A stretch of 64,000 nt of DNA, from the NCBI GenBank assembly GCA_964019055.1, contig OZ025212.1:7645109-7709108 (forward strand), in the 5' to 3' direction. The first letter of the stretch is position 1. Every line of letters starts with the position of its first letter. Position numbers and translations under genes: made by a program. The notes under the pieces are model-generated. The model searched no databases and had not been told where the DNA came from. It saw only the letters and a list, made by a program, of their open reading frames with translations. This document shows positions 12,181 to 29,400 of this stretch, in pieces. Source of the stretch: Anthopleura xanthogrammica. Taxonomy: Eukaryota > Cnidaria > Anthozoa > Actiniaria > Actiniidae.

Positions 12181-13800
12181 GAAGAATGAATGAAACAAAC
12201 AAAAAAAGAAACCAAGAAAGAAAGAAAGGAAGAATGAATGAAACAAACAAAAAAAGAAACCAAGAAAGAAACAAAGAAAGAATAATAATAAAATAATCTC
12301 TAATGAGAATATCAACATCACTATTATTGTGTGTAATAAAGTTGTTTTTAGGTTTTAGAGAAGGGTAAAAAAATAAATAAATAAATAAAGGAAAGGAAGG
12401 AAGGAAGGGAGAGAGGGAAGAATTGAAGAAGGTACAATTCGGACATGGAATGGCAAAAACAGGTGGCTCTGATATGGAAATTAGATGCTGGAGTTCATTT
12501 GGTTGGACTAATGTCTAATAAAATCCCTGGCGTATGTGAAGGTATGCAGTTGGCAAGAGCAACATATTTCTCCCAAGATACATTTGCCTTATAATATCAA
12601 CTTACCTTCTGTCATTTCCAATAACATCAAAGTAGCCTACATCTGGGAATTTCTCAGGGTCATATCGTCCACTTGTTACTTGTTTCCAATATGCTGTAAG
12701 CTGAAGCTTATCATCATAGGATAGCTTTATAATTTGCTTTTCTAGAACAAAAAAATTACAAAAGGAAATTTGACAACAGCTAACAAATTATGCATTATTT
12801 TTGACAAAGGCAAACTGACAATCTTAACACCACATGCTTATTAAAGGGGGACTAGTATGAAAATTGCTTAAAACTTAATTTGGCTGAAACTTTCTTGGAA
12901 TAATCTTTAAGGGTGTAATAAACACTGGTTAAAGTTTTTTTCTTGATATTCCAATAGGAAGTATTATATTTTTACAACATTTTAACTGTCTGTGACATCA
13001 TTTACTCAACATCAAACATCGCTCTATACATTTCCCAGTATTTTAAGATCAAAATATTTGCTAGTTTGATACTCCGTACTGAAAAAAAGACTTTAAATCA
13101 ATGTTAATCACAAGTAATGTAAATGAAGTCCATCAGCTGACCTCTGGGCTTCATAGAAATAAGATAAATCAGTAGGTTATTTACAAAGAAATCTCTATAA
13201 GTTACAATTATAGTTACTATATAATTATTAATATCAATAATAATATAATTACAATAAGATCATTATCAATAATAACATTGTCTGGCATCCTTGTTCAGGG
13301 ACGTTGATAAAGTTTATATTGTTTTTATTAGCTATCAAAAGCTGTTTCAATATTGACCATTACCAGATTTACCTAAAATTGGAATGGGACTATATGACTA
13401 TCCTTTTAAAATACAGTTTTCAAATTAAGACCTAAATAAAAGTTAACACGTCTTTCATGGAGGAGAAATCTCGTATTATTCAGGAAACTTAAAACAGGAC
13501 GATGAAAATTACTTCTATAAACTCAAGCTGTGTTAAGAGAACAGTTGATCTATTACGATATCCAAGACATCACAAAACATGTCATTCTTGACTTCAACCT
13601 CAATATAATTCAAACTTACCTTTATGATAATATTTAAGACAAAATTTATAATATTCTGTGAGCCCGAAACCATTTTTGTAAGGTTCTATAGATTCTTGCT
13701 CCGTCTTTGTATTTAATCCATCTTTGGCAGACGAGTTATGGTCTTCTGTTATTGTTAAATCGTGAGAAGGATTTCCAACTGTTTCTTCTCCGTCCGCCAT
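9589..13800 (-). CDS. ACBD3: ACBD3 (GCP60) Golgi scaffold, complete
   Basis: ACBD3 is a peripheral Golgi protein that binds giantin/golgin partners through its GOLD domain and recruits PI4KB through a glutamine-rich segment. Six coding exons on the minus strand, 13620-13800, 12606-12741, 11855-12100, 11480-11606, 10957-11125 and 9589-9926, total 1,197 nt and 398 residues with matching phases. An acyl-CoA-binding domain spans roughly residues 45-135 ([16 protein letters not shown] region). A charged coiled coil follows (residues ~135-200, [19 protein letters not shown]), then a glutamine-rich run ([13 protein letters not shown]), then a GOLD domain to the C-terminus ending YYRVYYTR, the family ending. 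The GOLD domain carries an acidic insertion ([12 protein letters not shown]). The protein is shorter than the ~528-residue human one, mainly at the N-terminus. Start chosen at the ATG at 13800; a GTG lies in frame 12 nt upstream. Confidence 0.95.
11150..11440 (-). mobile_element. SINE body with 57-bp-type tandem tail, in ACBD3 intron 4
   Basis: On the minus strand a body segment (taaattcccaatc region, near 11400) is followed by degenerate copies of a unit containing cagaggttgtttcagggttc. The same body plus tail is found at 34010-34735. No tRNA-like head is evident in this copy, so it is probably 5'-truncated. Confidence 0.6.
12128..12290. repeat. GAAA/AAAG tetranucleotide repeat, ACBD3 intron 2
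   Basis: A purine-only aaag run (12128-12180) passes into a duplicated ~56-bp block containing gaatgaatgaaacaaacaaa. A second purine tract (aaataaataaat, ggaaggaagg) lies at 12368-12420. ORFs here in all frames are low-complexity artefacts. Confidence 0.9.
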
Positions 13801-13974
13801 CTTCTTTGCCACGTCTAAAACGACGACAACAGTGCGCAGAATCCAAAAACCGGAAGTCGTGAGATTTTCTTTCCGGAAGTAAGGATGTTCAAAATGACTC
13901 CGGCAAATTAGTCTCCTTGCAAATCGAGACCGACACTAAGAACGGCTGCAAAGGAGACTACCGGCAAATGGTCA

Positions 13975-14260
13975 TAGTGAAGTTATGAAAAAAATGTATT
14001 CCAAAGCTCAAAATATATATCTCTTTTATTTTCATATCAAAAAAACCTCTTTACCACAGGGCGAGAAGTAACAATGTAATATGAGAAAGGTCTGCTCCTA
14101 ATTAAAGAACCACTGGCTTGAGCCATAGCCTAAGGGTTAACTACTTTAAAATCTCTCACATGTTGGCTTGAATGAATCTTAGCTGATAGAACAGAAATAC
14201 CAACTACTGGGAAAGGAAGGAGTGAGTGTGTTTACCTTAATTATTACACTGCTAATAAAA
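13975..14260 (+). pseudogene. Duplicated 3' end of RIOX1 (last intron, last exon, 3' UTR)
   Basis: This plus-strand stretch matches the minus-strand RIOX1 tail at about 55625-55965. The last-intron motif gtgaagttatg, the exon text gagaaaggtctgctcctaat and the 3'-UTR text tttaaaatctctcacatgtt are shared. Because intron sequence is included, it is a DNA-level copy rather than a retrocopy. In the reading frame of the original, a TAA replaces the leucine before YEKGLLLIK, and the copy ends KEPLA rather than KDLLD. Nothing suggests it is translated. Confidence 0.8.
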
Positions 14261-14269
14261 TTATCTATC

Positions 14270-14273
14270 TATC

Positions 14274-14312
<39 letters not shown>

Positions 14313-15390
14313 TTCCCAAAACGCTGAGATCACTAAAACATTCTATACCTATATTAAGTAAGATGAACCAAGATGAAATTAAGGAATAAGGAATATAAGG
14401 AATAAGACCGGGAAAAAAATGTAATTAATCACAACTTAGCTTAGGCCAGTAGCCCGCAAAGTTGTATCAAAAAATTTCAAAGAACCTAATAAAATGTCAT
14501 TAATGATAAATAAATCTTTCGTCAGGGAGCCCACTCACAACAGTGATTTTCTGTGAGGCCCTGAGAAACACACACACACACAAAGTAATAATAACAAAAA
14601 TAATAAAAGAAAATATAAATATAGGAAATTAGAAGTACGAAATATATATAAGTAAAAATTAAAACTATGAATGCATATTACATAAAAGTCAATGATATAT
14701 AAAACTATAAAAATAAAAATTTAAGTATTGCTGATAGCTAACTTAAAACGATTAAAAGATAAAGTTCTAGTTTGTTCTAGGAAACTGTTCCAATCACCAA
14801 TGCAGTGATACACAAAGCGGTTCTGTCCACAGGTCTTGTTAGAATGTGGTTTTCGTAGTTTGTTCTTATTGCGGGTGTTATAGTTATGGGTGTCAGCAAA
14901 AGATGAGAAATTGAAATTCCAGTCTAAAAGACCGTTGAACCCCTTATAGGTAAAGATGAGACGGTGTATACGTCGTCTTGCTGACATCGTTTTGCAATTT
15001 AAATCTGCTAGAGCTTCAGTAGCCGATGAGTGCCTAGGTCTATCTAGAATTACTTTGGCAGCAGCATTTTGGATGACTTGGATCTTCGGCATCAGGATTT
15101 GGTTATGCAATGTCCCCATAGTCTAATATTGGCAGGATCTTTGTCTTGACGAACAATTCTCTTGTGGCCATTGGTAGTAAATGCTTTATTCTTCGAAGGC
15201 CGGATTCCAATTCGTTTATATGCTTTCTTGCAAACATAGTCCACATGTTCTGTCCAGGATAAATTCTCATGGATAACCACTCCCAGATATTTAAAAGATT
15301 CTACCTTGTCTAATTCTTCATCGTTAATATTTAGTCTCTTCGATCCTCCAATTAGCATAAATTTAGATTTGCTAATATTCAGAGTAAGTT
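14270..15390 (-). mobile_element. 5'-truncated, frameshifted LINE (reverse transcriptase C-terminal part)
   Basis: Two minus-strand open stretches, 15092-15385 and 14721-15119, are in different frames. The first reads SKSKFMLIGGSKRL...VESFKYLGVVIHENLSW, the typical segment after the catalytic motifs of CR1/L2/Jockey-like reverse transcriptases. The second (QVIQNAAAKVIL...NTRNK) matches the usual ORF end. The frame break near 15100 and the missing catalytic core show it is dead. The 3' end runs towards an (ATT)n/gata tail near 14270-14315; the truncated 5' side abuts an (ATT)n run at 15395-15470. Confidence 0.85.
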
Positions 15391-15394
15391 TATA

Positions 15395-15409
15395 TATTAT
15401 TATTATTAT

Positions 15410-15454
<45 letters not shown>

Positions 15455-15472
15455 TATTATATATTATTATTT
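15395..15472. repeat. ATT trinucleotide microsatellite
   Basis: Nearly pure (ATT)n with one cattatt interruption, directly against the 5'-truncated LINE. Confidence 0.9.
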
Positions 15473-16951
15473 ACGGGGATATCTTAGAATCCAAAATCAT
15501 TTTTTGTCGGACGCAGCTTTGAAGTTCTGTGGGCATGAAAATGAGTCCACAGAAAATATAATATAATTATAATTCAAATAATTTTGGATTCTAGACTAAA
15601 TAAAAAACCATAAATTAACAGTATTCTTTCCTTCATTTTCTATATAAAGTCATATTTCTTCGAGTTTCCATTCAAACACTCGACTTAAATAAATTCCGAA
15701 CGGTTTGATTGAGGGAAGAGAATCGCCAAACTCGCACGACAAGCCGGGCGCGTGGCAATGAAATGGGTGGTATAGTCAATCTCCTAGGCTGCTAAACCAA
15801 TTGCAACTGATCGAGTTATTGGGTGATTTTTTTCCTAGATTTGATAATATTTTCCGTTCCTTGGTTCCTTTTATTTCTCTCTTCTTTGCTGTGACGTCAG
15901 ACGCGTTACCAAGCAACACCTTATAAACAATTATTGGATGAGGTTGAGCATGATATCGTAAATTATCAAGACCAAGGCAGTGTTATCTGCCGAACTCGTA
16001 AGCTCCAGCTGAGTTGACCTTTAGAACCAACTCATGGTCAACCAATCAGAATTGAGGATTCGACGTCGTATTTTGATTATAGTATTTCCCAATTTTGTTG
16101 ACTTAGAAATAAAGACTTAACTCTACTTTCGAAAAAAAAAAGCAAACGTATTTCTATTTTTATTATATCCATTTTGAAATCACTAGCAAATCCTGTAATC
16201 TGATTGGCTCTCAGTAGATTGATTCAAGCACGAATCGCACTATTTTGAGTCCGAATCGCACTATTTTGAGTCCGAATCGCATCTTTTTGTCAGCCAATCA
16301 CAATGCAACACTAGAAAAGGTAACCAATCAGATTACAGGATTGTATGTAATCAGCCAATCAGATTACAGCAAATAAGGAACATAAAATGTAGCTTTTTTC
16401 AAGTTTGACTGCAATTTTTTGTTACAAAAAGAAACAAAATGGATGATTTTAACAGCTACTTATTAATAAATACTTTTGTACTTATCACAAATTTAGTGTC
16501 TATCTAATATGATTTCCAAATGGATATATTAAAGTGATAATTGAACTTCGTGTCGTGCAATTTTGGTCTGATATCAAACTTGCGATTACAAATCACACTC
16601 CCGCTACGCGGTCGTGTGATTTTGTTATCGCGCGTTTGATATCAGACCAAATTGCACTCCACTTAGTTCAATTACCATTATCTATTGTGATTTTGAGTAC
16701 TGAACTCCACATGATAAATGTATCATATGCTACAGATAATACATTTATCATGTCGAGTTCACACGATATCAGAGATTTGCTGAGGGCTCTCGACCAATCA
16801 AAATTGATGAGATACTGAATAAAATGTATAATAGTACACAATATCAATTAAATAATTAATAAAAGTAAGAACTGATTCATAGATTAGAACAAGTGAAGAG
16901 CTGTGATATTCGGTAAAATCCTTCGCCATTACTGGTCTCGAAGGTTCCAGA
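15473..16951. other. Gene-free stretch upstream of gene A
   Basis: I see no gene. A palindromic element lies at about 16190-16345 (ends cctgtaatctgattggctct and ccaatcagattacagg, with a triplicated ctattttgagtccgaatcgc inside). A second lies at 16530-16690 (tggtctgatatcaaac and its mirror). The promoter of gene A must lie here, but no distinctive site is recognisable. Confidence 0.6.
16530..16690. mobile_element. Palindromic MITE (tggtctgatatcaaac arms)
   Basis: The arms tggtctgatatcaaacttgc and cgcgtttgatatcagacca are inverted around cccgctacgcggtcgtgtg. A partial, less symmetrical relative sits at 18985-19080, in gene A intron 1. Confidence 0.7.
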
Positions 16952-22693
<5,742 letters not shown>

Positions 22694-22731
22694 GGTACTA
22701 AGTTCAGTTTTTGTACGACCTAGACAAACAA

Positions 22732-22951
22732 TAGACCTCTTTACTCTAAAGATGAGAATAATGTTTTCCCATTTCAGACCCCGTTTCATTCCCTAGAAGA
22801 AAAAAATATTCTTCGTTTGAGATGTATTCATCTTCATGTGTCTTCTCGTGTGCAACCTGGAACCGTTAAACAAAGAAATGATACTCTGGTGAATGACACG
22901 TGATCTAAAATGGGAAAACATTACGCCCAAGGTAAGGTTGGGTCTATTAAC
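22732..22951. mobile_element. Palindromic MITE with aatagacc/ggtctatt ends
   Basis: The ends aatagacctctttact and gggtctatta are inverted. Inner text gttttcccatttcagacc is mirrored by aaaatgggaaaacatta. A related copy lies at 59735-59935. Confidence 0.65.
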
Positions 22952-23584
22952 TCCAGAAGCGACAGGTTTTGGCTTCCTACAGTTGTCCGAGTTGGTCTTC
23001 CTGGATTGACGGAACGAGCCAAAATCTTTTACTGCTTATATAGAAGTTGTTGAGGTCTGAGAGACATTAAGACTTAAGACGATATCCAGAGCCAAACTTT
23101 TTATTCACTCCTAAGAACTTTTTTACAATTTTTTAAACATTTTACATAATTTTTTTCTTACAGAGGTGTGAAAAAAAATACATAAAATGAAAATTTTTAT
23201 ATAAACTTATTAATTCCTCAATAACTAAAAGAAAAAAAAACAACTGACGATAAACAACGTACGTATACTGAAATAACCAAAAAAAAAACCCACAAAGAAA
23301 CAAACTTACAGGGGCCGAGCCCCCTTATAATTTCGGATGTACTGTATATCGAACACTTAAGTCTTTATGTCTCTTAGATCTAGATCCCCAAATATTTTTG
23401 GCCTTGAAACGGCCCCGATATGTTTATTTGATTATTCATCGCTATTGTCATATTTTATCACATACTCGTACATTCCAATATGATTTGTGAGCCCGTCAGT
23501 ACATGGCACGAGCAGTTTTGAATTTAAGGGCATGTTAGTTACCATAACAAAAATAGTCCAAAAATACGGCTCATAGCGAACTTT

Positions 23585-23706
23585 AGGCCCGGTTTAGACG
23601 TCGAATTTCCCGTGCCGCGAATCTAATGCAAATGATTCTAACAATAGGTTTTGCTCATTTGCATTAGATTCGGCACATGTGAAATTCGACGTCTAAGCCG
23701 GACCTA
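23585..23706. mobile_element. Short palindromic MITE (taggcccggtttagacgtcg)
   Basis: Arms taggcccggtttagacgtcg and cgacgtctaagccggaccta, with further pairing (ctaatgcaaatga/tcatttgcattag), form a hairpin of about 120 bp. Confidence 0.8.
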
Positions 23707-24808
23707 AGTCGACCCAAATTTTGGAATATCAAATGGTACAATTTCTTTCCAATTTTTTCTCATTACTCCAAAGTGATGTACCAGCAGCTTTAGATAAAAT
23801 TGGGAACTCAAAACAAGTAAATTAAATACTTTTTCACGACGCTACTAAATTCTTTTGTTTTTGCAAAATTTCTATGCTTCAAAACTTCAACATCAAATTT
23901 CTCGAAAATGCATACAAAGATTTTCTTCAAATTTTCTGAACCTTGAGCAAAGTACTCATCCTCCAAGATATTAATCGCGATTTAAAAAATTAGGTCAAAA
24001 ATGGAGAAAATACTCAAAAAAGAAAACGCACTAACACTTCACGGGGTTTTTATATTAATTCTGATTTCAGTAAAAGCATGTTCATTCGAAAATTTCATCT
24101 TTCTCTTAAAACCTTGAATAATTTTTTCCTCAATGAATTGTTTGCGTACGCATATTTGCAATTTGAAGTTGAAAGGTAGCGCTCCGAAAATATCCCATCG
24201 AGCCACCTTAAACAAGAAGATGCAGGAATTTTGCTTTCAGCTGAAAATTATGTAGCTATAGCAACGTAAAGATAATTGTTTCAAGAAAGACTTTAACATC
24301 AGGAATGTCTGAGCTGTCACTTCTAGCCCCTTCTAAATCCTTTTTCTATTCTCTTTTGGTAAAGATCTTTTTGCAAGGAAGGATATGTGCGTCACATTCT
24401 ATTAAACTTTCACTATAAAACACTTTTCCAAAGCTTTTAGTATATATTTTCACAGTTTAAAATGTTCAGTGATTTAATCATGTACATATGATAAAAATAA
24501 ATAACTTGAATGAATAAATGAATTCAAACGAGCAATGTGCAATATTTGTTTTCACTTTTCCTCGGTTCCATTTTGTTTACGAAAATCGTGTTCTGTTTTA
24601 GTGCTAAAATACTCAGGAAAATTTGAAAATTCATGATCATCTACTCAGGTTTAACAATGATTAAACTTTTGAGACACTTTTAAAGCATACCTTAAGCATG
24701 TTAAGCATTCGACTCCACTGGAGTCTGGATTACAATGAATACTTCAGTCAGTTGTTGCGCATGCGCTCTTTTTTTTATGCCAGCACGAGACACAATTTCA
24801 GCGTGCAT

Positions 24809-24930
24809 TAGACATTTCCGATTTAGCGGCATAGGCATAGTATATGCCGAGTTTCTTTAAACACGAATGAGTGGCCGGCATATAGTATATGCCTATTCCG
24901 CTTATATGCCGCTAAATCGGAAATGTCTAT
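24809..24930. mobile_element. Short palindromic MITE (agacatttccgatttagcgg)
   Basis: Arms agacatttccgatttagcgg and ccgctaaatcggaaatgtct are perfect inverted copies, with internal catagtatatgcc/ggcatatagtatatg pairing. Confidence 0.85.
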
Positions 24931-25269
24931 TTTGTCCCGCGACGTTGACGGCAACGAGGTCTCGCAACGAAAAAAAAAGTTGCAGAAAATCAAAAAGTTT
25001 GAACTTTTCTCCGCAACATTTTGAGAATTACACTCCTAAAAATAGCCAACACTGAAGTTGCGGCGTCTATCACCCATGTTGCACTCGCAATGCAATAATC
25101 CTATTCAGACTAGCCAAACAGGATTTAATATATATTTATTTTGACCCCTGAGAAACTTTCTTCATATGTGATAGACGTTGAAATATATATTTTGCTGCAA
25201 CAAAAATCCGAATTTGCGTTGCCAGGGCGAGAAAAAATTGCAGCTTCTATCGGCAGCTTATCAGTACAG

Positions 25270-25980
25270 TTTCCTACGGAGACCGATTAGTGCCATGCAA
25301 ATTTCGTGATTGATTTTCCTTTTCCCGACATTTTTCTCGACTTTTTCTCCCGACTTTTTTCTCGACTTTTTTCTCGACTTTTTCTCGACTTTTTCTCGAC
25401 TTTTTCTCGACTTTTTTCTCGACTTTTTTCCCGTCTTTTTTGACCGCTGAACAACAGTAAAGCAGGCTCCGTTGTTTAATGAAAACCAACATGGCCGACC
25501 TCCATCTTGTCTTGATTATATTTTGGTTATAACGAGCGCGGTGATGTCATTGAGTGTTATTACAACTTAGGGATGAACTACAAAAAAAATCCTTTTGGTT
25601 ATTGGATTAATACATGTGAAGGAACGAGCCTGTTTTACTGTTGCTCAGCGGTCAAAAAAGTCGGGAAAAAAGTCGGGAAAAAAGTCGGGTAAAAAGTCGG
25701 GTAAAAAGTCGGGAAAAAAAGTCGAGAAAAAAGTCGTGAAAAAAGTCGGGGGAAAAGTCGAGAAAAAAAGTCGTGAAAAAATCGTGGAAAAAGTCGTGAA
25801 AAAAGTCGAGGAAAAAGTCGGGGAAAAAGTCGAGAAAAAAAGTCGTGAAAAAAATCGTGGAAAAAGTCGTGAAAAAAGTCGAGAAAAAAGTCGAGAAAAA
25901 AGTCGAGAAAAAAGTCGAGAGAAAAAGAAAAAACAATTTGCATGGCACAAATTGGGCTCCGTAGTTTCCAAAGCATCTAT
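25270..25980. mobile_element. Foldback-type element with GTCGAGAAAAA minisatellite arms
   Basis: Outer ends tacggag...gccatgcaaat (from 25276) and atttgcatggc...ctccgta (to 25963) are inverted. Inside each arm is a tandem array of an 11-13-bp unit, gtcgagaaaaa with gtcgggaaaaa and gtcgtgaaaaa variants (25328-25440 reverse; 25659-25922 forward). Inner flanks gcggtcaaaaaag and gacc gctgaacaacagtaaa also mirror each other around a spacer of about 150 bp. Lysine-rich ORFs here are artefacts. Confidence 0.75.
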
Positions 25981-26164
25981 TGTTTTTGTTTTGTCTTTTA
26001 ATTATTTTTATATTTTGTTTAATTTTGTTTTATTTTATCAGTTTGTTTAATGTTTTAATTGTTTTTTATTTGTTAGTTGAGATCACATTTGACATCCAAT
26101 TCATTCAATTTGAATTCTATTTATTTCTCCACGGACCAAATGAAAACATCTCACACTGAATGTG

Positions 26165-26310
26165 CTATAGACCCCTATCAGCATGTCGGAATGCAGCTCA
26201 ATTTGAAGAACAAAACAATAGCTTTACATTCTCAGGAGATTGAAATTCATTTGTTTTGCCCTCCAAATTAAATTGAGCTGCTTTGACGTCACGTGAAAGG
26301 GTCTATACCT
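26165..26310. mobile_element. Palindromic MITE, copy 2 of the gacgtcacgtg/tctata family
   Basis: Left end ctatagacccc, right end gggtctata, internal arms gcagctcaatttg and caaattaaattgagctgc. Located just upstream of gene B exon 1 and so within its probable promoter region. Confidence 0.8.
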
Positions 26311-26454
26311 AGTTACCCCATTCTTTGCCAAAAAACGATCCGCGTTTTTCGATCGCTGGTTACACAATCCTTGGTAGGTTTTGGTACTTTATGTACCGAC
26401 CTACTATCTATCAATCAAGATCTGAAGGATTTTCTGACTCTAAATAACTTGAGA

Positions 26455-29400
26455 ATGGAGTCGGAAGCAAGCTTCCCAAGAACCATTATTATACTTTTTA
26501 CTCTACTACTATTGATGCTCTGTCATCACACTGAAGGTAAGATCTGTCTAATGTGTTAACATTCTTCAACACACTTTCTATAAATTGTTAATTCTTGAGC
26601 CTCCCAGCTAAGGCAAGAACTCGGCTTAGATTTGCGGAAGGACCTGAGTAGGAAGACTATATAGAACGTAGAGTATTTCCCTTCATGATCAATTATTGTC
26701 ATTTCAGTAGCATTTTTCTCAAAAATCAACTTATGAATTCTAATTTGAAGTATAGTGGATGAAGCAACACTCTGTCTCTGGAAAGCCACTACTAAATCCC
26801 ATTGCTATATTAATATTTTTGTATTGATTGTTTTATTCTAGTTGTATTTATTTGTATATAATAATGTTATCACATATTGTTAATAACGTTGATCACGAAG
26901 TCTCTAACTGAGGAGAAGGAGAAGAAGAAGGAATATGGATGTTAGGGTGTTTCCCTCCTGTTTTCAAACAACCGCACCGAAAAGTTTCTAGTTTTTAGAT
27001 ATTTTGTTTGCCATACATCATAGTTTAAAAGAATGGGTTTGGATTTTTTAGGTACCGTCGTAATCGCTTAGAATTTAGGCTTAGCTGAATTCCAATATTC
27101 TTGTTAAATTTTATATTTTTTATAAATTTCAATCTAAGCAGAATATTTTGCATGAATTTCATAATAGAATCGAACTAAGGAAAGCTAGTTTAACGGCCGC
27201 TCAAAAATGTTCGGTGCGGTTGTTTGAAAACAGGAGGGAAACACCTTAAAAGAAACTCCGTCTTCTTAGTTTCTAAAATTTGTTTTGCCTTTAAAATACT
27301 TTATCAACGAATATATACACAGATCTTATATATATCATTAATAAGTAATGAAGTCGATAAAGAAATTCAAAAGGAATACATAACTATATCACAGTGTTTT
27401 CTATTGAGCCGAATAGAAGAGGTTTTAAAGAACGTAGTCGAAATGTCCAATGGTCTGCTCTACAGTTTGAGCTTTGATTCGTGATTATGGGGGGAAAATA
27501 TTCAATTGACCCTTCTCAATATTATCTTGGATGAGAGGCTAACATGAAACACAAAAGAAATCACACTTTTTCTCGATGGAATTTGTGGCATTTCTTTTGC
27601 TTTTCCTTGTTAGCCTCGAATTCAAGATAATTTGGAGAAGGCCGGGTACATTGCACAAGCCAAACTTCTATCGTAATTCGACGTACTGGTTAAGCCAGTT
27701 CTGTTGCTAAGTAAGAAACCAAACAAATTAAGGCTTTACAATCAACCTCACACAGTGCTGATGGAAGACCACCTGGAGTATTAGTTAGGTCTTCTGATTT
27801 CATGGGGTCACACAGCGAGTGACTCATAGTAATTACGATCTGAGAAGTCTTCCTGTTGAACATACCTACCGACTGTTTACAAGAACTGGTCTAAATTTTG
27901 GTGTTCTCGGCATTCATACGGCTGTTTGGCTTGGTGATGTAATACTTCCCTACGGGTTTGGCTTTGCACGAGTTACGTTACGCAACCCTAGATTAAAATC
28001 TTTATTTTATTTTTTTACTTAGAGGCTTTGAATAAGAATAAAAGAAGGATAATTATACTGAAATACAGCATAACATTCTGAATTCTTACAAATTGGAATA
28101 TAATAATATATTTTATTCCAGTTGTCTTTTATTTTATTGTGTTCAGAAATTAGTTCAGTAAATTAATTATATATTATATCTCACTATATCTCAGTCATCA
28201 GTAATGATGTTTATTACACTGATGTTTCGTACATGCATCAGACTTTATAGAATTTCGATTTTTTTTAAAAGGATTTTTTTTTGTGATCTTTATTGTACAA
28301 TTTGTTCTTCGATCAGGGTCATGTCGGAATTTGGAAATCAGGACCATTATCAAACACAAAGCTTTAACCAATCACACGATTCGTACCATTAAGCCAATCA
28401 CCGACGCTAGAACATGTCGTATCCAATGCTTCCTAGAATCGCAGTGTTTTGGGGTGAACTTTTGTGTTGACCAAGACAGTACAGCTACATGTGACCTGAC
28501 CAACTCAGACTATATTCGAAGTGAAGAAGACTTGGTGGACAAACCGGGATGTACTTTCTACGGATCAGAGGTGAGGGATAGGACAGACTAGGAGTACACC
28601 AAGCGGTTAATGGTTTAAGAACATAATTTTTCTCTTTATTTGTGTGTATTTACATCATCATAATCACTATGTATCATCATGATGTATCATCACCATCATG
28701 TATCATCATCATTTATCATCATCATGTATCATCATCATGTATCATCATGTATCGTCATCATGTATCATCATCATGTATCATCATCATGTATCATTATCAA
28801 GTATCATCATCATGTATCATCATGTATCGTCATCATGTATCATCATCATGTATCATCATCATGTATCATTATCAAGTATCATCATCATGTATCATCATCA
28901 TGTTTCATCATCATGTATCATCACCATCATGTGTCATCACAATCGTGTATCATCATCATGTATCATCATCATCATGTATTATCACCATCGTGTATCATCA
29001 TCATGTATCAACATCATCGTAGTCATCATTATGTATCATCATCATCTTGTTTCATCATTATCATCATCATGTATCATCATCATCATCATGTATCATCATC
29101 ATCATCATGTATCATCATCATCATGTATCATCATCATCATCATGTTTCATCATTATCATCATCATGTATCATCATCGTCATCATCATGTATCATCATCAT
29201 TATGTTTCATCATTATCATCATCATGTATCATCATCATCATCATGTATCATCATCATCATCATCATGTTTCATCATTATCATAATCATGTATCATCATCA
29301 TCATCATCATGTATCACCACCATCATGTATCATCATCATGTATCATCACCATCATGTGTCATCACAATCGTGTATCATCACCATCATGTATCATCACCAT

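Larger units (their letters stand above)
22694..26454. other. Intergenic region between genes A and B
   Basis: I see no gene. It contains several palindromic elements, listed separately (22732-22951, 23585-23706, 24809-24930, 25270-25980, 26165-26310), and otherwise AT-rich sequence without recognisable coding potential. Confidence 0.7.

Noticed and set aside
25274..26050. Lysine-rich ORFs (KKVEKKVGKK) and their antisense
   Set aside because: They are translations of the GTCGAGAAAAA minisatellite in the foldback arms; open frames appear on both strands.
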